Positions 1 to 9,028 are shown, counted from the stretch's first letter. The stretch: DNA of 64,000 nt from Natrialba asiatica DSM 12278 (GCF_000337555.1 NZ_AOIO01000039.1:70948-134947), one strand, 5' to 3'. The notes: generated by a model not told the origin, from the letters alone. Program-made: numbers and translations.

Positions 1-89
1 GGGCCGGTAGGAGGACTGGACGAGTAGCGTCGGCCCGATTCTGCGAGTTCGATTCGTGATCGGGTTTGGAGGGACAGTCGTGCTCGAGT

Positions 90-117
90 CTTGCGTATAC
101 GAAACTGTTTACGCAAG
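90..117. promoter_or_regulatory. 8-bp inverted repeat upstream of the acyl-CoA operon (candidate operator)
   Basis: Arms CTTGCGTA (90-97) and TACGCAAG (110-117) are perfect reverse complements separated by 12 nt. The element lies about 110 bp before the acyl-CoA synthetase ATG in sequence that shows no convincing gene (1-227). The geometry suits a dimeric repressor site, such as a TetR-type acyl-CoA-responsive regulator, but no regulator gene is adjacent; a stem-loop closing an upstream transcript is the alternative. Confidence 0.35.
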
Positions 118-227
118 CGGGCGTCGGAGTGCGCTGGCTGCTCGGCAACGAACACGATTCATTGTTTGCCTCGGCGGCGCAAAAATTACCGGAACAGTTA
201 TCACGACCGGAGTAACCGCTTCGGAGT

Positions 228-1955
228 ATGCCAGCGGACCACAACCTGTCGGGCTACGACGAGACGCGCCAGGCGTTTTCGTGGGACGACGGTTACGAGG
301 AAGCCGACTGGGACGCCCCGGAGCGAATAAATATCGCACACGAGGTCTGCGATCGCCACGCCGAAAACAAGGAGAAGGTGGCGCTGTACCAGGTCGGCGA
401 GGACGGCGAGTTGACGACGTTTTCCTTCTGGGAACTCGCCGAGCGAACCGACCGGTTCGCGAACCTCCTCGCCGAACTCGGGATCGAGCGCGGCGACCGG
501 GTCTTCTCGTATCTGCCGCGGATTCCCGAACACTACGTGGCGCTCGTCGGGACGCTGAAACGCGGTGCCGTCTTCGGCGGTGTCAACGAGCGGTTCGGGC
601 CGGACGGCATCGCCTACCGGCTCGACGACTGCGACGCGAAGGCGATCGTCACGACCGCCGACAACCGAGACACCGTCGAGGCGGCGCTCGAAGACGCGCC
701 GTCGGTCGAGCACGTCATCGTCGTCAGCGACGACGGGACGGGGCTTCGCCGCGGCGACGTGAGCTACCGCGCGGCCATGGAGCGAGCGAGCCGCGAGTAC
801 GAGACGGCCGAGACGAGCGGCGAGGACGACGCGCTGTTGTACTACACCAGCGGAACGACCGGACCGGCGAAGGGCGTCCTCCACAAACACCGGTGGGTTG
901 TCGGCGTGGCAACGACGCAGCGCTACGCCGCCGACCTCCAACCGGGGGACCTGTACTGGTCGACGGCCGATCTCGGCTGGCTGACCGGCCCCATCAACAC
1001 GCTCGGAGCCTGGTTCCGGGGCACCGCCCTGTTCACCTACGAGGGTGAGTTCGACCCCGAGGCGTGGGCCGACCTGCTCGACACCTACCCGATCAGCGTC
1101 CTCTTCTCGGTGCCGACGGCCTACCGAATGCTCCGGGAAAACGAGGCCGTACTCGAGGGGACCGAACTCGACCTGCGCCACGCGCTGTCGATCGGCGAAC
1201 CGCTCTCGGCCGGCGTCGTCGAGTGGGGCGAAGAGACCCTCGGCGTCACCATTCACGACACCTACGGCCAGACCGAGACGGGGAACATGATCGTCAACAA
1301 CTACCCGACGATGGAGGTCCGACCGGGATCGATGGGCAAACCGCTACCCGGCATCGAGGCGGAGGTAGTCGATCCCGAAACCGGCGCGGTGCTCGACCCC
1401 GGCGAGACGGGCGAGATCGCCCAGCGCGGGGACTACCCCTGCTTCTTCGCCGAGTACTGGGAGAAGCCCGACAAGACGGCCGACTGCTTCGTCGACGGTC
1501 CCGACGGCGGTGAGCAGAGCGAGACGATGCGATCCTCGCCGGACGAGACGGCTGGCGGCGAGTGGTACCTCTCGGGCGACCTCGCGCACAAGGACGAGGA
1601 CGGCTACCTCTGGTTCGAGGGGCGGGCGGACGACGTGATCCTCTCCTCGGGCTACCGCATCGGCCCCTTCGAGGTCGAGAGTTCGCTCGGCGAGCACGAG
1701 GCCGTCGCGGAGGCGGCCGTCGTACCGAAGCCCCACCGCGAGCGCGGCAACATCGTGAAGGCGTACGTAGTGCCGGGCGGCGACGCGACGCCCACGGAAT
1801 CGCTCAAAGACGAGATCACGGACCACGTCAAGTCCGAACTCTCCGCCCACGAGTACCCCCGCGAGGTCGAGTTCCGCGAGGAGTTGCCCAAGACGGTGAC
1901 GGGGAAGATCCGACGGACGGAGTTACAGGACGAGGCGGCCGCGGAGGCCGAATAG
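228..1955 (+). CDS. AMP-forming acyl-CoA synthetase
   Basis: ANL-superfamily ligase of 575 aa that activates a carboxylic acid to its acyl-CoA through an acyl-adenylate in the cytoplasm. The P-loop-like motif YYTSGTTGPAKG is at about residues 205-216, the A5-type motif DTYGQTETG follows near residue 345, the hinge-side GDLAHKDEDGYLWFEGRADD near 450, and the C-terminal catalytic lysine motif PKTVTGKIRR near 560. The order and length match acetyl/medium-chain acyl-CoA synthetases. It heads a same-strand cluster with an acyl-CoA dehydrogenase and a biotin carboxylase/carboxyltransferase pair, so the substrate is probably a short, branched or medium-chain acid. The exact substrate cannot be read from sequence. 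An acidic insertion near residues 425-445 is typical halophile decoration. Confidence 0.9.
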   Translation: MPADHNLSGYDETRQAFSWDDGYEEADWDAPERINIAHEVCDRHAENKEKVALYQVGEDGELTTFSFWELAERTDRFANLLAELGIERGDRVFSYLPRIPEHYVALVGTLKRGAVFGGVNERFGPDGIAYRLDDCDAKAIVTTADNRDTVEAALEDAPSVEHVIVVSDDGTGLRRGDVSYRAAMERASREYETAETSGEDDALLYYTSGTTGPAKGVLHKHRWVVGVATTQRYAADLQPGDLYWSTADLGWLTGPINTLGAWFRGTALFTYEGEFDPEAWADLLDTYPISVLFSVPTAYRMLRENEAVLEGTELDLRHALSIGEPLSAGVVEWGEETLGVTIHDTYGQTETGNMIVNNYPTMEVRPGSMGKPLPGIEAEVVDPETGAVLDPGETGEIAQRGDYPCFFAEYWEKPDKTADCFVDGPDGGEQSETMRSSPDETAGGEWYLSGDLAHKDEDGYLWFEGRADDVILSSGYRIGPFEVESSLGEHEAVAEAAVVPKPHRERGNIVKAYVVPGGDATPTESLKDEITDHVKSELSAHEYPREVEFREELPKTVTGKIRRTELQDEAAAEAE

Positions 1956-2084
1956 GGAGTAGCGAGCAGCAAGTAACGAGTCGCAAGGAGCAAGCAGCGG
2001 ATGGCGGGTCCCAAGGAGCAACTACCGAGACCCGCAATCGACACGATACGGCGACGACGAAATCAGACACAACGGAGAGACACC

Positions 2085-3251
2085 ATGAACTTCGAATCCA
2101 CGCAGGAACGCGAGATGATCCGACGGACGGCGGCCGACGTCGCCGCCGAGTACGGGCCGGAGCACTGGCGCGAGAAAGAACGAGCGGGCGAGTTCTCCGA
2201 AGCCTTCTGGGCTGAACTCGCGGACGCGGGCTTTCACGGCCTGTTGATCCCCGAGGAGTACGAGGGGGCCGGCATGGGAATGCAGGAGATGGGCCTGGCG
2301 ATGGAGACACTCTGCGCCGAGGGCTGCGGCATGGCCGGAACCTGGTACCTGGTCCTCACCGCGGGGATGGCCGCGGTCGGCATCCGCGAGTACGGTACCG
2401 AGGCCCAGAAGGAGACCTACCTGCCGGACATCGCGAACGGGAAGCGCAACTTCTCGATCGGGATCACCGAGCCCGAGGCTGGGACGAACACGCTGAACGT
2501 GGCAACGACGGCCGAGAAGGAGGGAGACGAGTACGTCCTCAACGGCCAGAAGGCCTGGATCACGTTCTCGGATCGCGCCGAGAACATGATCATCGTCACG
2601 CGGACGACGCCTCGCGATGAGGTCGACCGCGGGACGGACGGGATCAGCCTGTTCGTCGTCGACATGAACGACCCGAACATCGACGTCTCGCCGATCGAAA
2701 AGCACGGGATCAACTACTCGAAGTCCTGCGAGGTGTTCCTCGAGGACGTACGCGTCCCTGCCGAGAACATGCTCGGCGACGAGGACGACGGCTGGTGGGT
2801 GCTGGTCGACATGCTCAACCCCGAACGGATCGGCTTCGCCGCGGCGGGGACGGGGATCGGCAAACTCGCCGCGAACACGGCGATCGAGTACGCCAACGAG
2901 CGCGAGGTGTTCGACGCGCCGATCGGCTCCCACCAGGGCGTCTCGTTCCCGATCACGAAGGCGTACGCGCAGATGGAGACCGCCGCGCTCATGCGCGAGA
3001 AGGCGGCCTGGCGCTACGATCAGGGCGAGGAGTGTGGCTACGAGACCAACGTCGCGAAGGCGACCGCTGTCGCGGCCGGCATCGAGGCCGTCAAGCAGTC
3101 CATGCAGGCCTTCGGCGGCTGGGGCTACGCCACGGAGTACGACGTCGAGCGCTGGTGGCGAGAGATCAACCTGACCCGGCTCGCACCGGTCTCCCAGCAG
3201 ATGGCGTACAACCACATCAGCCAGCAGCTCGGATTCCCGAAGTCCTACTGA
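2085..3251 (+). CDS. acyl-CoA dehydrogenase
   Basis: FAD-dependent acyl-CoA dehydrogenase of 388 aa, the usual length, making the alpha,beta-double bond of an acyl-CoA and passing electrons to ETF. Seen: N-terminal helical domain beginning MNFESTQERE, the middle-domain FAD/substrate segment FSIGITEPEAGTN, and the C-terminal helical segment QAFGGWGYATEYDVERWWRE, which contains the family GG.GY motif. A longer in-frame start exists at 2001, but its extra 28 residues are basic, unlike the rest of the protein, so the ATG at 2085 is preferred. It lies about 130 bp after the synthetase and 9 bp before the biotin carboxylase, consistent with one operon. An isovaleryl- or other branched-chain substrate is plausible beside a carboxylase but unproven. 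Confidence 0.9.
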   Translation: MNFESTQEREMIRRTAADVAAEYGPEHWREKERAGEFSEAFWAELADAGFHGLLIPEEYEGAGMGMQEMGLAMETLCAEGCGMAGTWYLVLTAGMAAVGIREYGTEAQKETYLPDIANGKRNFSIGITEPEAGTNTLNVATTAEKEGDEYVLNGQKAWITFSDRAENMIIVTRTTPRDEVDRGTDGISLFVVDMNDPNIDVSPIEKHGINYSKSCEVFLEDVRVPAENMLGDEDDGWWVLVDMLNPERIGFAAAGTGIGKLAANTAIEYANEREVFDAPIGSHQGVSFPITKAYAQMETAALMREKAAWRYDQGEECGYETNVAKATAVAAGIEAVKQSMQAFGGWGYATEYDVERWWREINLTRLAPVSQQMAYNHISQQLGFPKSY

Positions 3252-3260
3252 TCTATTAGC

Positions 3261-5054
3261 ATGTTCGACAAACTACTCGTTGCCAACCGCGGCGAAATCG
3301 CCGTACGCGTCATGCAAGCGTGTGAAGAACTGGGCATCGACACCGTCGCGATCTACAGCGACGCGGACCGCAACGCGGGTCACGTCGAGTTCGCAGACGA
3401 GGCGTACAACGTCGGCCCCGCACCCGCGAGCGAGTCGTATCTCGACCAGGGGACGATCCTCGACGTCGCCGACCGCGCAGGCGCGGATGCGATTCATCCG
3501 GGCTACGGTTTCCTCGCCGAAAACGCCGCGTTCGCCGCGCGCGTCGAGGATGCAGAGGGAATTACCTGGGTCGGGCCGCCCAGCGAGGCGATGGACGCCC
3601 TCGGCGAGAAGACGACGGCCCGACAGGTCATGCAGGCGGCCGACGTGCCGGTCGTCCCGGGGACGAGCGATCCCGTCGACTCCGCCGCCGAGGTTCGCGA
3701 ACTCGGCGACGAGTTCGGCTACCCGGTCGCGATCAAGGCCGCCGGCGGCGGCGGCGGTCGCGGGATGAAGATCGTCCGCAGCGCGGACGAAGCCGAAGAC
3801 GCCCTCGAGAGCGCGAAACGCGAGGGCGAGGCCTACTTCGACGACGCGACCGTCTACGTCGAGAAGTACCTCGGGTCCCCGAAGCACGTCGAGGTCCAGA
3901 TCCTCGCGGACGAGCACGACACCGTGCTCCACCTCGGCGAGCGGGACTGCTCGCTCCAGCGGCGTCATCAGAAGGTCATCGAGGAAGCGCCGAGTCCCGC
4001 ACTCGACGGGGCGCTGCGCGAAGCGATCGGCGAGGCCGCCCGCCGCGGGGTCCGCGAAGCCGGCTACACGAACGCGGGCACCGTCGAGTTCCTCGTCGAA
4101 GACGGCGAGTTCTACTTCATGGAGGTCAACACCCGGATTCAGGTCGAACACACCGTCACCGAGGAGGTGACGGGGATCGATATCGTCCGGGAACAGCTAC
4201 GAATCGCGGCCGGCGAGGAACTTCCCTTCGCGCAGGCGGATGTAGACATCAACGGCCACGCCATCGAGTTCAGAATCAACGCCGAGAACCCCGCCGCGGA
4301 GTTCGCGCCGACGCCGGGTGAACTCGAGACCTACGTCCCGCCCGGAGGGCTCGGTGTTCGGGTCGACGACGCCGTTACCGAGGGCGACGAGATCGCCGGC
4401 GACTACGACTCGATGATCGCGAAACTGATCGTTCGCGCGCCGACGCGCGAGCGGTGTCTCGAGCGCTCCCGGCGCGCGCTTTGCCATTTCGATATCTCGG
4501 GTCCCGAGACGATCGTGCCGTTCCACCGGCTCATGATAGACGACGAGCGGTTCCGCGCGGGCGAGCACACGACCGACTACCTCGACCGCGAGGTCGACGC
4601 AGATGAACTCGTTGCGGCGGTCGAGCGGTGGGGCTCCAGCGCGGCCGGGAGCGGAGCAGACGGCGACGCCACGGACGAGCACGAACTCGTCGTCGAAGTC
4701 GACGGGCGGCGGTTCGACGTGCTCGTCGAGGACGATCGTCCGCGGGTGGCGAGCAACGGCGGAGCCGACGCAGGTACGACCACGGGATCGGCGAGTTCGG
4801 GTTCGAGCAGCGGCGCAGCCGCGACCGAACAGGTCGCGGCCGGCGATGCCATCACGGCCGAGATGCAAGGCACCGTACTCTCGGTCGACGTCGAACCCGG
4901 CGACGAGATCGGTGCCGGGGACGTGGTCTGCGTGCTCGAGGCGATGAAGATGGAGAACGACGTGGTCGCGCCGGGGGCCGGCTCCGTCGCCGCAGTTCCC
5001 GTTTCCGAGGGCGACTCGGTCGACATGGGCGACCCGCTGATCGTACTGGAGTGA
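3261..5054 (+). CDS. acyl-CoA carboxylase biotin carboxylase/BCCP subunit
   Basis: A 597-aa alpha subunit combining biotin carboxylase and biotin carboxyl carrier. It carboxylates its own biotin with ATP and bicarbonate for transfer to an acyl-CoA by the next gene product. Seen: N-terminal [14 protein letters not shown], the ATP-grasp glycine-rich loop GGGGGRGMK near residue 160, the [12 protein letters not shown] segment and [14 protein letters not shown] active-site region, then a low-complexity Gly/Ser/Ala linker near 510-530 and a C-terminal biotinyl domain with AMKMEND at about 560. The full-length family is near 590-670 aa, so this is a compact form. The stop is 3 bp before the next ATG, implying translational coupling. 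It could serve acetyl-, propionyl- or methylcrotonyl-CoA carboxylase; context with the dehydrogenase keeps a leucine-degradation role open. Confidence 0.9.
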   Translation: MFDKLLVANRGEIAVRVMQACEELGIDTVAIYSDADRNAGHVEFADEAYNVGPAPASESYLDQGTILDVADRAGADAIHPGYGFLAENAAFAARVEDAEGITWVGPPSEAMDALGEKTTARQVMQAADVPVVPGTSDPVDSAAEVRELGDEFGYPVAIKAAGGGGGRGMKIVRSADEAEDALESAKREGEAYFDDATVYVEKYLGSPKHVEVQILADEHDTVLHLGERDCSLQRRHQKVIEEAPSPALDGALREAIGEAARRGVREAGYTNAGTVEFLVEDGEFYFMEVNTRIQVEHTVTEEVTGIDIVREQLRIAAGEELPFAQADVDINGHAIEFRINAENPAAEFAPTPGELETYVPPGGLGVRVDDAVTEGDEIAGDYDSMIAKLIVRAPTRERCLERSRRALCHFDISGPETIVPFHRLMIDDERFRAGEHTTDYLDREVDADELVAAVERWGSSAAGSGADGDATDEHELVVEVDGRRFDVLVEDDRPRVASNGGADAGTTTGSASSGSSSGAAATEQVAAGDAITAEMQGTVLSVDVEPGDEIGAGDVVCVLEAMKMENDVVAPGAGSVAAVPVSEGDSVDMGDPLIVLE

Positions 5055-5057
5055 GCA

Positions 5058-6902
5058 ATGACGATGGAACTCAGACTCAGTGTGAAAGAGACGGCAGGAC
5101 AGGACGAAAACGAGATACAGGCGGTCGCGACGGCGCTTGCGACCCACTTCGGCGAAGCCGTCGACCTCTATCCCGAGACCGGTGACGAACTCCTCGCGAG
5201 CGCGTCGCCGCCGGACAACGGAACCGAAACCGAAACCGGAGCCGGAACCGGAATCGGGGGCGCTGGCAGCGGTCCTGGACCAGTACAAAGCGCCGGTCGC
5301 AGCCGCGACCGAGGAAGCGAGCGGGACGACCTCGAACCGACCGAACGCGAGGAACTCCTGCGCGAAGAGATCGAGGAGATACTCGAGGGCGGCCCGGAGA
5401 AGTACAAGGAACGCCTTCCGGAGCAGGGAAAGCTGTTCGTGCGCGATCGGCTCGACCTCTGGTTCGGCGACGGCGACGGGTCAGGCGGTGACAAACCAAA
5501 CGGAATCACGTTCGAGGACGGAAGGTTCGCCAACTTCGACGCCGAGGACGACCTGCCGGCGGACGGCCTCATCACGGGCGCGGCCGAGTTCGAGGGCCGG
5601 GACCTGCACTTCATGGCCAACGACTTCACCGTCAAGGCGGGCTCGATGGCCGAGAAAGGCGTCGAGAAGTTCCTCCGAATGCAACAGCGAGCGCTGAAGA
5701 CCGGCCGTCCGGTCCTCTATCTCATGGATTCGTCGGGCGGCCGGATCGACCAGCAGACCGGCTTCTTCGCCAACCGCGAGGGCATCGGGAAGTACTACTA
5801 CAACCACTCGATGCTCTCCGGACGCGTTCCCCAGATCTGCGTGCTCTACGGCCCCTGTATCGCCGGCGCGGCCTACACGCCCGTCTTCGCCGACTTCACC
5901 GTTATGGTCCGAGACGTAAGCGCGATGGCCATCGCCTCGCCGCGGATGGTCGAGATGGTCACCGGCGAGGACATCGATCTGCAAGATCTGGGCGGCCCGG
6001 ACGTCCACGCCCGCCACTCCGGTAGCGCCGACCTGATCGCCGAGGACGAAGAGCACGCGCGCGAACTCGTGGCGAAGCTGATCGGCTACCTGCCGGATAA
6101 CAGCGACGAGAAGCCGCCACAGACCGAGGGGACGGCACCGCGACTCTCGCCCGACGGCATCGACGCCGTCGTCCCGCAGGAACCGAACCGCGGATACGAC
6201 ATGTTCGACGTCATCGAGCGCGTCGTCGACGCCGACTCGGTGCTCGAACTCCGACCGGAGTACGGCAAGGAGATCATCACGGCCTTCGCCCGGATCGACG
6301 GCCGGCCGATCGGCATCGTCGCCAACCAGCCCAACCACCGCGCCGGGGCGATCTTCCCCGACGCGGCCGAGAAGGCCGCCGAGTTCATCTGGACCTGCGA
6401 CGCCTACGACGTGCCGCTGCTGTACCTGTGTGACACGCCGGGCTTCATGGCCGGTTCGCAGGTCGAGAAAGACGGCATCTTAGAGCAGGGCAAGAAGATG
6501 ATCTACGCGACTTCCTCGGCCACCGTCCCGAAGCAGTCCGTCGTCGTCCGCAAAGCCTACGGCGCGGGGATCTACGCGATGTCCGGGCCGGCCTACGACC
6601 CCGAGAGCGTGATCGGACTCCCGAGTGGCGAGATCGCCATTATGGGTCCCGAGGCCGCGATCAACGCGGTCTACGCGAACCGGCTCGCGGATATCGACGA
6701 TCCGGACGAGCGCGCCGCGCGCGAGCAGGAACTGCGCGAGGAGTACCGCGAGGACATCGACATCCACCGGATGGCGAGCGAGGTCGTCATCGACGAGATC
6801 GTCCCGCCGAGTTCACTGCGCGACGAACTCGAGAATCGCTTTGCGTTCTACGAGACGGTCGAGAAGGACCTGCCGGACAAGAAACACGGGACGATCCTCT
6901 AA
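5058..6902 (+). CDS. acyl-CoA carboxylase carboxyltransferase subunit with N-terminal small-subunit-like domain
   Basis: A 614-aa beta subunit that transfers CO2 from biotin to an acyl-CoA. Residues from about 100 onward are the two crotonase-fold halves of the carboxyltransferase; landmarks are MDSSGGRIDQQ, the oxyanion-type GPCIAGAAYTPVFAD and, in the second half, CDTPGFMAGSQVEKDGI and KAYGAGIYAMSG. The first roughly 50 residues (MELRLSVKET... through VDLYPE) form a separate small alpha/beta-looking segment joined by an acidic GT/ET-rich linker encoded by hexanucleotide repeats. This segment resembles in length and character the small AccE/PccX-type third subunits of acyl-CoA carboxylases, here apparently fused; that is inference. 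Start at 5058 or the in-frame ATG at 5064. Its 3' end overlaps a convergent pseudogene by 4 bp. Confidence 0.85.
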   Translation: MTMELRLSVKETAGQDENEIQAVATALATHFGEAVDLYPETGDELLASASPPDNGTETETGAGTGIGGAGSGPGPVQSAGRSRDRGSERDDLEPTEREELLREEIEEILEGGPEKYKERLPEQGKLFVRDRLDLWFGDGDGSGGDKPNGITFEDGRFANFDAEDDLPADGLITGAAEFEGRDLHFMANDFTVKAGSMAEKGVEKFLRMQQRALKTGRPVLYLMDSSGGRIDQQTGFFANREGIGKYYYNHSMLSGRVPQICVLYGPCIAGAAYTPVFADFTVMVRDVSAMAIASPRMVEMVTGEDIDLQDLGGPDVHARHSGSADLIAEDEEHARELVAKLIGYLPDNSDEKPPQTEGTAPRLSPDGIDAVVPQEPNRGYDMFDVIERVVDADSVLELRPEYGKEIITAFARIDGRPIGIVANQPNHRAGAIFPDAAEKAAEFIWTCDAYDVPLLYLCDTPGFMAGSQVEKDGILEQGKKMIYATSSATVPKQSVVVRKAYGAGIYAMSGPAYDPESVIGLPSGEIAIMGPEAAINAVYANRLADIDDPDERAAREQELREEYREDIDIHRMASEVVIDEIVPPSSLRDELENRFAFYETVEKDLPDKKHGTIL

Positions 6903-7252
6903 CGCGGGTCCCGTTGTGCCGGTTTGAGCGGTCCGTAACGGCTACCGAATCCGTACGTGAGAACGGCGACCGAACACAGCGCGAGGCCGAGACGGAGGTG
7001 TATTACGGCGACCGTTCGCGGCGTCCGAACGAGAGCGGCGTTTCCGGTCACGTCGAGAGCCACGTTGTAGAGAGTGTTGTCGACGGCGGTCGCCGTCGCG
7101 ATCCCAGCGACACTGACGGCCCCGACGAAACCGGTTCAGAGACACTGCAGCCGAAACGAAAGGTTCCGCCGGATCGTATCCAGATACACGAGAACGGGGG
7201 CAGCAACGCCGAAAAGGAGACCGGCCAGGATGGGTGTCGGTATCGAGACCAT
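6899..7252 (-). pseudogene. small membrane protein interrupted by one in-frame TGA
   Basis: Reading the minus strand from ATG at 7252 gives 38 codons beginning MVSIPTPILAGLLFG, then TGA at 7138-7136. The same frame then stays open for a further 78 codons to TAG at 6901-6899. The downstream part begins TGFVGAVSVAGIATATAVD and contains a second hydrophobic run (IHLRLGLALCSVAVLTYG), so the 118-codon frame would make a protein with three hydrophobic segments. Continuous hydrophobic coding on both sides argues for a single nonsense mutation, a sequencing error or recoding rather than two genes. The family is not recognised. It converges on the carboxyltransferase gene. The plus-strand reading frame across the region is Arg/Glu-rich and looks like its antisense shadow. 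Confidence 0.6.
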
Positions 7253-7424
7253 ATCGTCCCGTTTGCACAGTGACACGATAAACCCGCTGTTAGGCGACCA
7301 GGGTGACGCCCGACGTGACACACCGAACCGACGAGTTCACTCTCGAATCCGTCCATCGATCACTGCGCGCTGAACTCGATTCGGATCGGATGCTGTTTTA
7401 GTCGTGGCCGCCATACCGACGGCT

Positions 7425-7790
7425 ATGACCGAGCCGCTGATCCGCACCGGAAACGAGATCGAGTACGACGCCGTGGACGCCGCGGACGGCCTCGAAAAGG
7501 GCGTCCTGATCGCCGAGGAGCACGGCGCGCCGAACTTCGCGATCCGCCGATTTGAACTCGAGGCGGGAGCCGCAGTCCCGGAACATACGAACGAGGTCGA
7601 ACACGAGCAGTACGTACTACAAGGAGCGTATACGGTCGGGATTAACGACGAAGAGTACGAGGTCGAAGCCGGCGACTCGCTGCTGATTCCCGCAGGAACG
7701 GTCCACTGGTACCGAAACGAGAGCGACGACCGGGGCGCGTTCCTCTGTGCGGTGCCAAACGGCGACGACGAGATCGACCTGCTGGAGTAA
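7425..7790 (+). CDS. small cupin-domain protein
   Basis: A 121-aa single-domain cupin. Seen: cupin motif 1 region PEHTNEVEHEQYVLQGAY, with histidines and glutamates able to bind a metal, and motif 2 region AGDSLLIPAGTVHWYRN with the closing histidine. Such stand-alone cupins bind a metal and act as small oxygenases, isomerases or ligand sensors; no substrate can be named. The ATG at 7425 is chosen over an upstream ATG at 7404 because a TATA-like GTTTTAGT lies about 28 nt upstream, fitting a leaderless transcript, and because the domain begins directly with MTEPLIRTG. It is monocistronic, between the broken membrane gene and the iron-uptake genes. Confidence 0.8.
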   Translation: MTEPLIRTGNEIEYDAVDAADGLEKGVLIAEEHGAPNFAIRRFELEAGAAVPEHTNEVEHEQYVLQGAYTVGINDEEYEVEAGDSLLIPAGTVHWYRNESDDRGAFLCAVPNGDDEIDLLE

Positions 7791-7896
7791 CCCTCGTCGG
7801 GCCCGGCTGCAGGCAACGCCTCCGATGTCGGCCGCCGGGACCAGCAAAGATTGTGCGTCGTTGGCATACGGTTTTGCAACCGCAACTACTATATCT

Positions 7897-7914
7897 TTTT
7901 AGGGTTACCTAAAA
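7897..7914 (+). promoter_or_regulatory. iron-type (DtxR/IdeR-like) operator of the permease gene
   Basis: Perfect 18-bp palindrome TTTTAGG-GTTA-CCTAAAA. The inner TTAGG-N4-CCTAA resembles DtxR/IdeR-family metalloregulator sites. It begins just after a TATA-like ACTATATC (about 7887-7894) and ends 5 bp before the permease ATG at 7919, so a bound dimer would cover the start of a leaderless transcript and block initiation. A near-identical box precedes the substrate-binding protein gene at 10082-10097. Confidence 0.75.
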
Positions 7915-7918
7915 CCAG

Positions 7919-9028
7919 ATGGCAGAAGCGCAGTCGATTGACGAGCATGCAGCCGTCCGGGAGCGGGAGGGGTGGGTGACCGGACGGCTCGTTCTCTTTT
8001 GTCTGGCGAGTGCAATCATTACCGTCGTCGCCGGACTGATACAGGTGAGTTTCGGGGAATACTCGATGACGTTCGTCGAGACGTGGGAGGCGGTTTTCAA
8101 TCCCGCGGTGATCTTCAGCCTCGACGCGTGGTCGGCGTTTCTCTTCGGCACCGAACTCCCGAACATGACCACCGGGAGCGTCGTCGTCTGGGACCTCCGG
8201 CTGCCGCGAGTGTTCGTCGGGATCATCGCCGGCGCGACGCTTGCGGTCTCGGGAGCGATCTTCCAGGCGGTAACGCGAAACGAACTGGCGAGTCCGTTCA
8301 TACTGGGGGTCAGCTCCGGTGCAGGATTCGCCGTCCTGGCGACGCTCGTCGTTTTCAGCGGGCTCTCGCATCTTCTGCCGCTGGTCGCCGCCCTCGGCGG
8401 AACGGTCGCGTTCGTGGTCGTGTACGTGATCGCCTGGAAAGGGGGAACGAGCCCGGTCCGACTCGTGCTCGCTGGCGTCATCGTCAACATGGTCTTCCAG
8501 TCGCTCCAGCAGGGACTGTTCTTCTTCGCGGACGATCTGGGGGTCGTCCAGACGGCGATCGCCTGGCTGACGGGCTCGCTGACGGGAACCGGCTGGGGAG
8601 AAGTTCGGATCGCGATTGTGCCGGCGATCGTCGCGATCGGAATCGCACTCGCCGGCTCGCGGCAGTTGAACGTCCTGATGCTCGGCGAAACCACCGCCCG
8701 ATCGCTCGGGATGCAGGTCGAGCGAGTTCGGTTTTTCCTCTCGGCCGTCGCGATCCTGGCGGCCAGCGTCGCAATCGCCGTCGCGGGCATCGTCAGCTTC
8801 TTCGGACTCGTCGTGCCCCACATCGTCCGCAACACGCTGGGCGGGGATTACCGGCGGCTGATGGTCGGCTGTCTCTTCGCCGGCCCCGCGCTGATGGTCA
8901 CCGCAGACGTCGGCGCGCGGCTCGCGCTGAGCGGCACCCAGATACCCGTTGGCATCGTCACCGGCCTGATCGGCGGCCCCTATTTCCTCTACCTGATGCG
9001 CAAACAGCACTCGATGGGTGAACTCTAA
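7919..9028 (+). CDS. iron/siderophore (or B12)-type ABC transporter permease, FecCD family
   Basis: A 369-aa integral membrane permease of the BtuC/FecCD family, forming the channel of an importer with the next gene product. Seen: nine to ten hydrophobic segments, the N-terminal motif DLRLPRVFVGIIAGATLAVSGAIFQ, the coupling region GETTARSLGMQVERVRF, and GIVSFFGLVVPHIVRN, a near-diagnostic stretch of this family. Length is slightly above the usual 330-350 because of an N-terminal cytoplasmic tail. The start follows a TATA element by about 27 nt and directly follows an 18-bp iron-type operator, supporting ferric-chelate import under iron control. Its stop overlaps the ATP-binding gene start by one base. 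Confidence 0.9.
   Translation: MAEAQSIDEHAAVREREGWVTGRLVLFCLASAIITVVAGLIQVSFGEYSMTFVETWEAVFNPAVIFSLDAWSAFLFGTELPNMTTGSVVVWDLRLPRVFVGIIAGATLAVSGAIFQAVTRNELASPFILGVSSGAGFAVLATLVVFSGLSHLLPLVAALGGTVAFVVVYVIAWKGGTSPVRLVLAGVIVNMVFQSLQQGLFFFADDLGVVQTAIAWLTGSLTGTGWGEVRIAIVPAIVAIGIALAGSRQLNVLMLGETTARSLGMQVERVRFFLSAVAILAASVAIAVAGIVSFFGLVVPHIVRNTLGGDYRRLMVGCLFAGPALMVTADVGARLALSGTQIPVGIVTGLIGGPYFLYLMRKQHSMGEL

Noticed and set aside
56..1048. Long Arg-rich plus-strand frame over the acyl-CoA synthetase gene
   Set aside because: It is a shadow in another frame of the GC-rich synthetase gene: extremely Arg-rich with no family features.
6914..7273. 119-codon plus-strand frame after the carboxyltransferase
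   Set aside because: Charged, low-complexity composition; it is antisense to the hydrophobic broken gene, which explains the open frame better.
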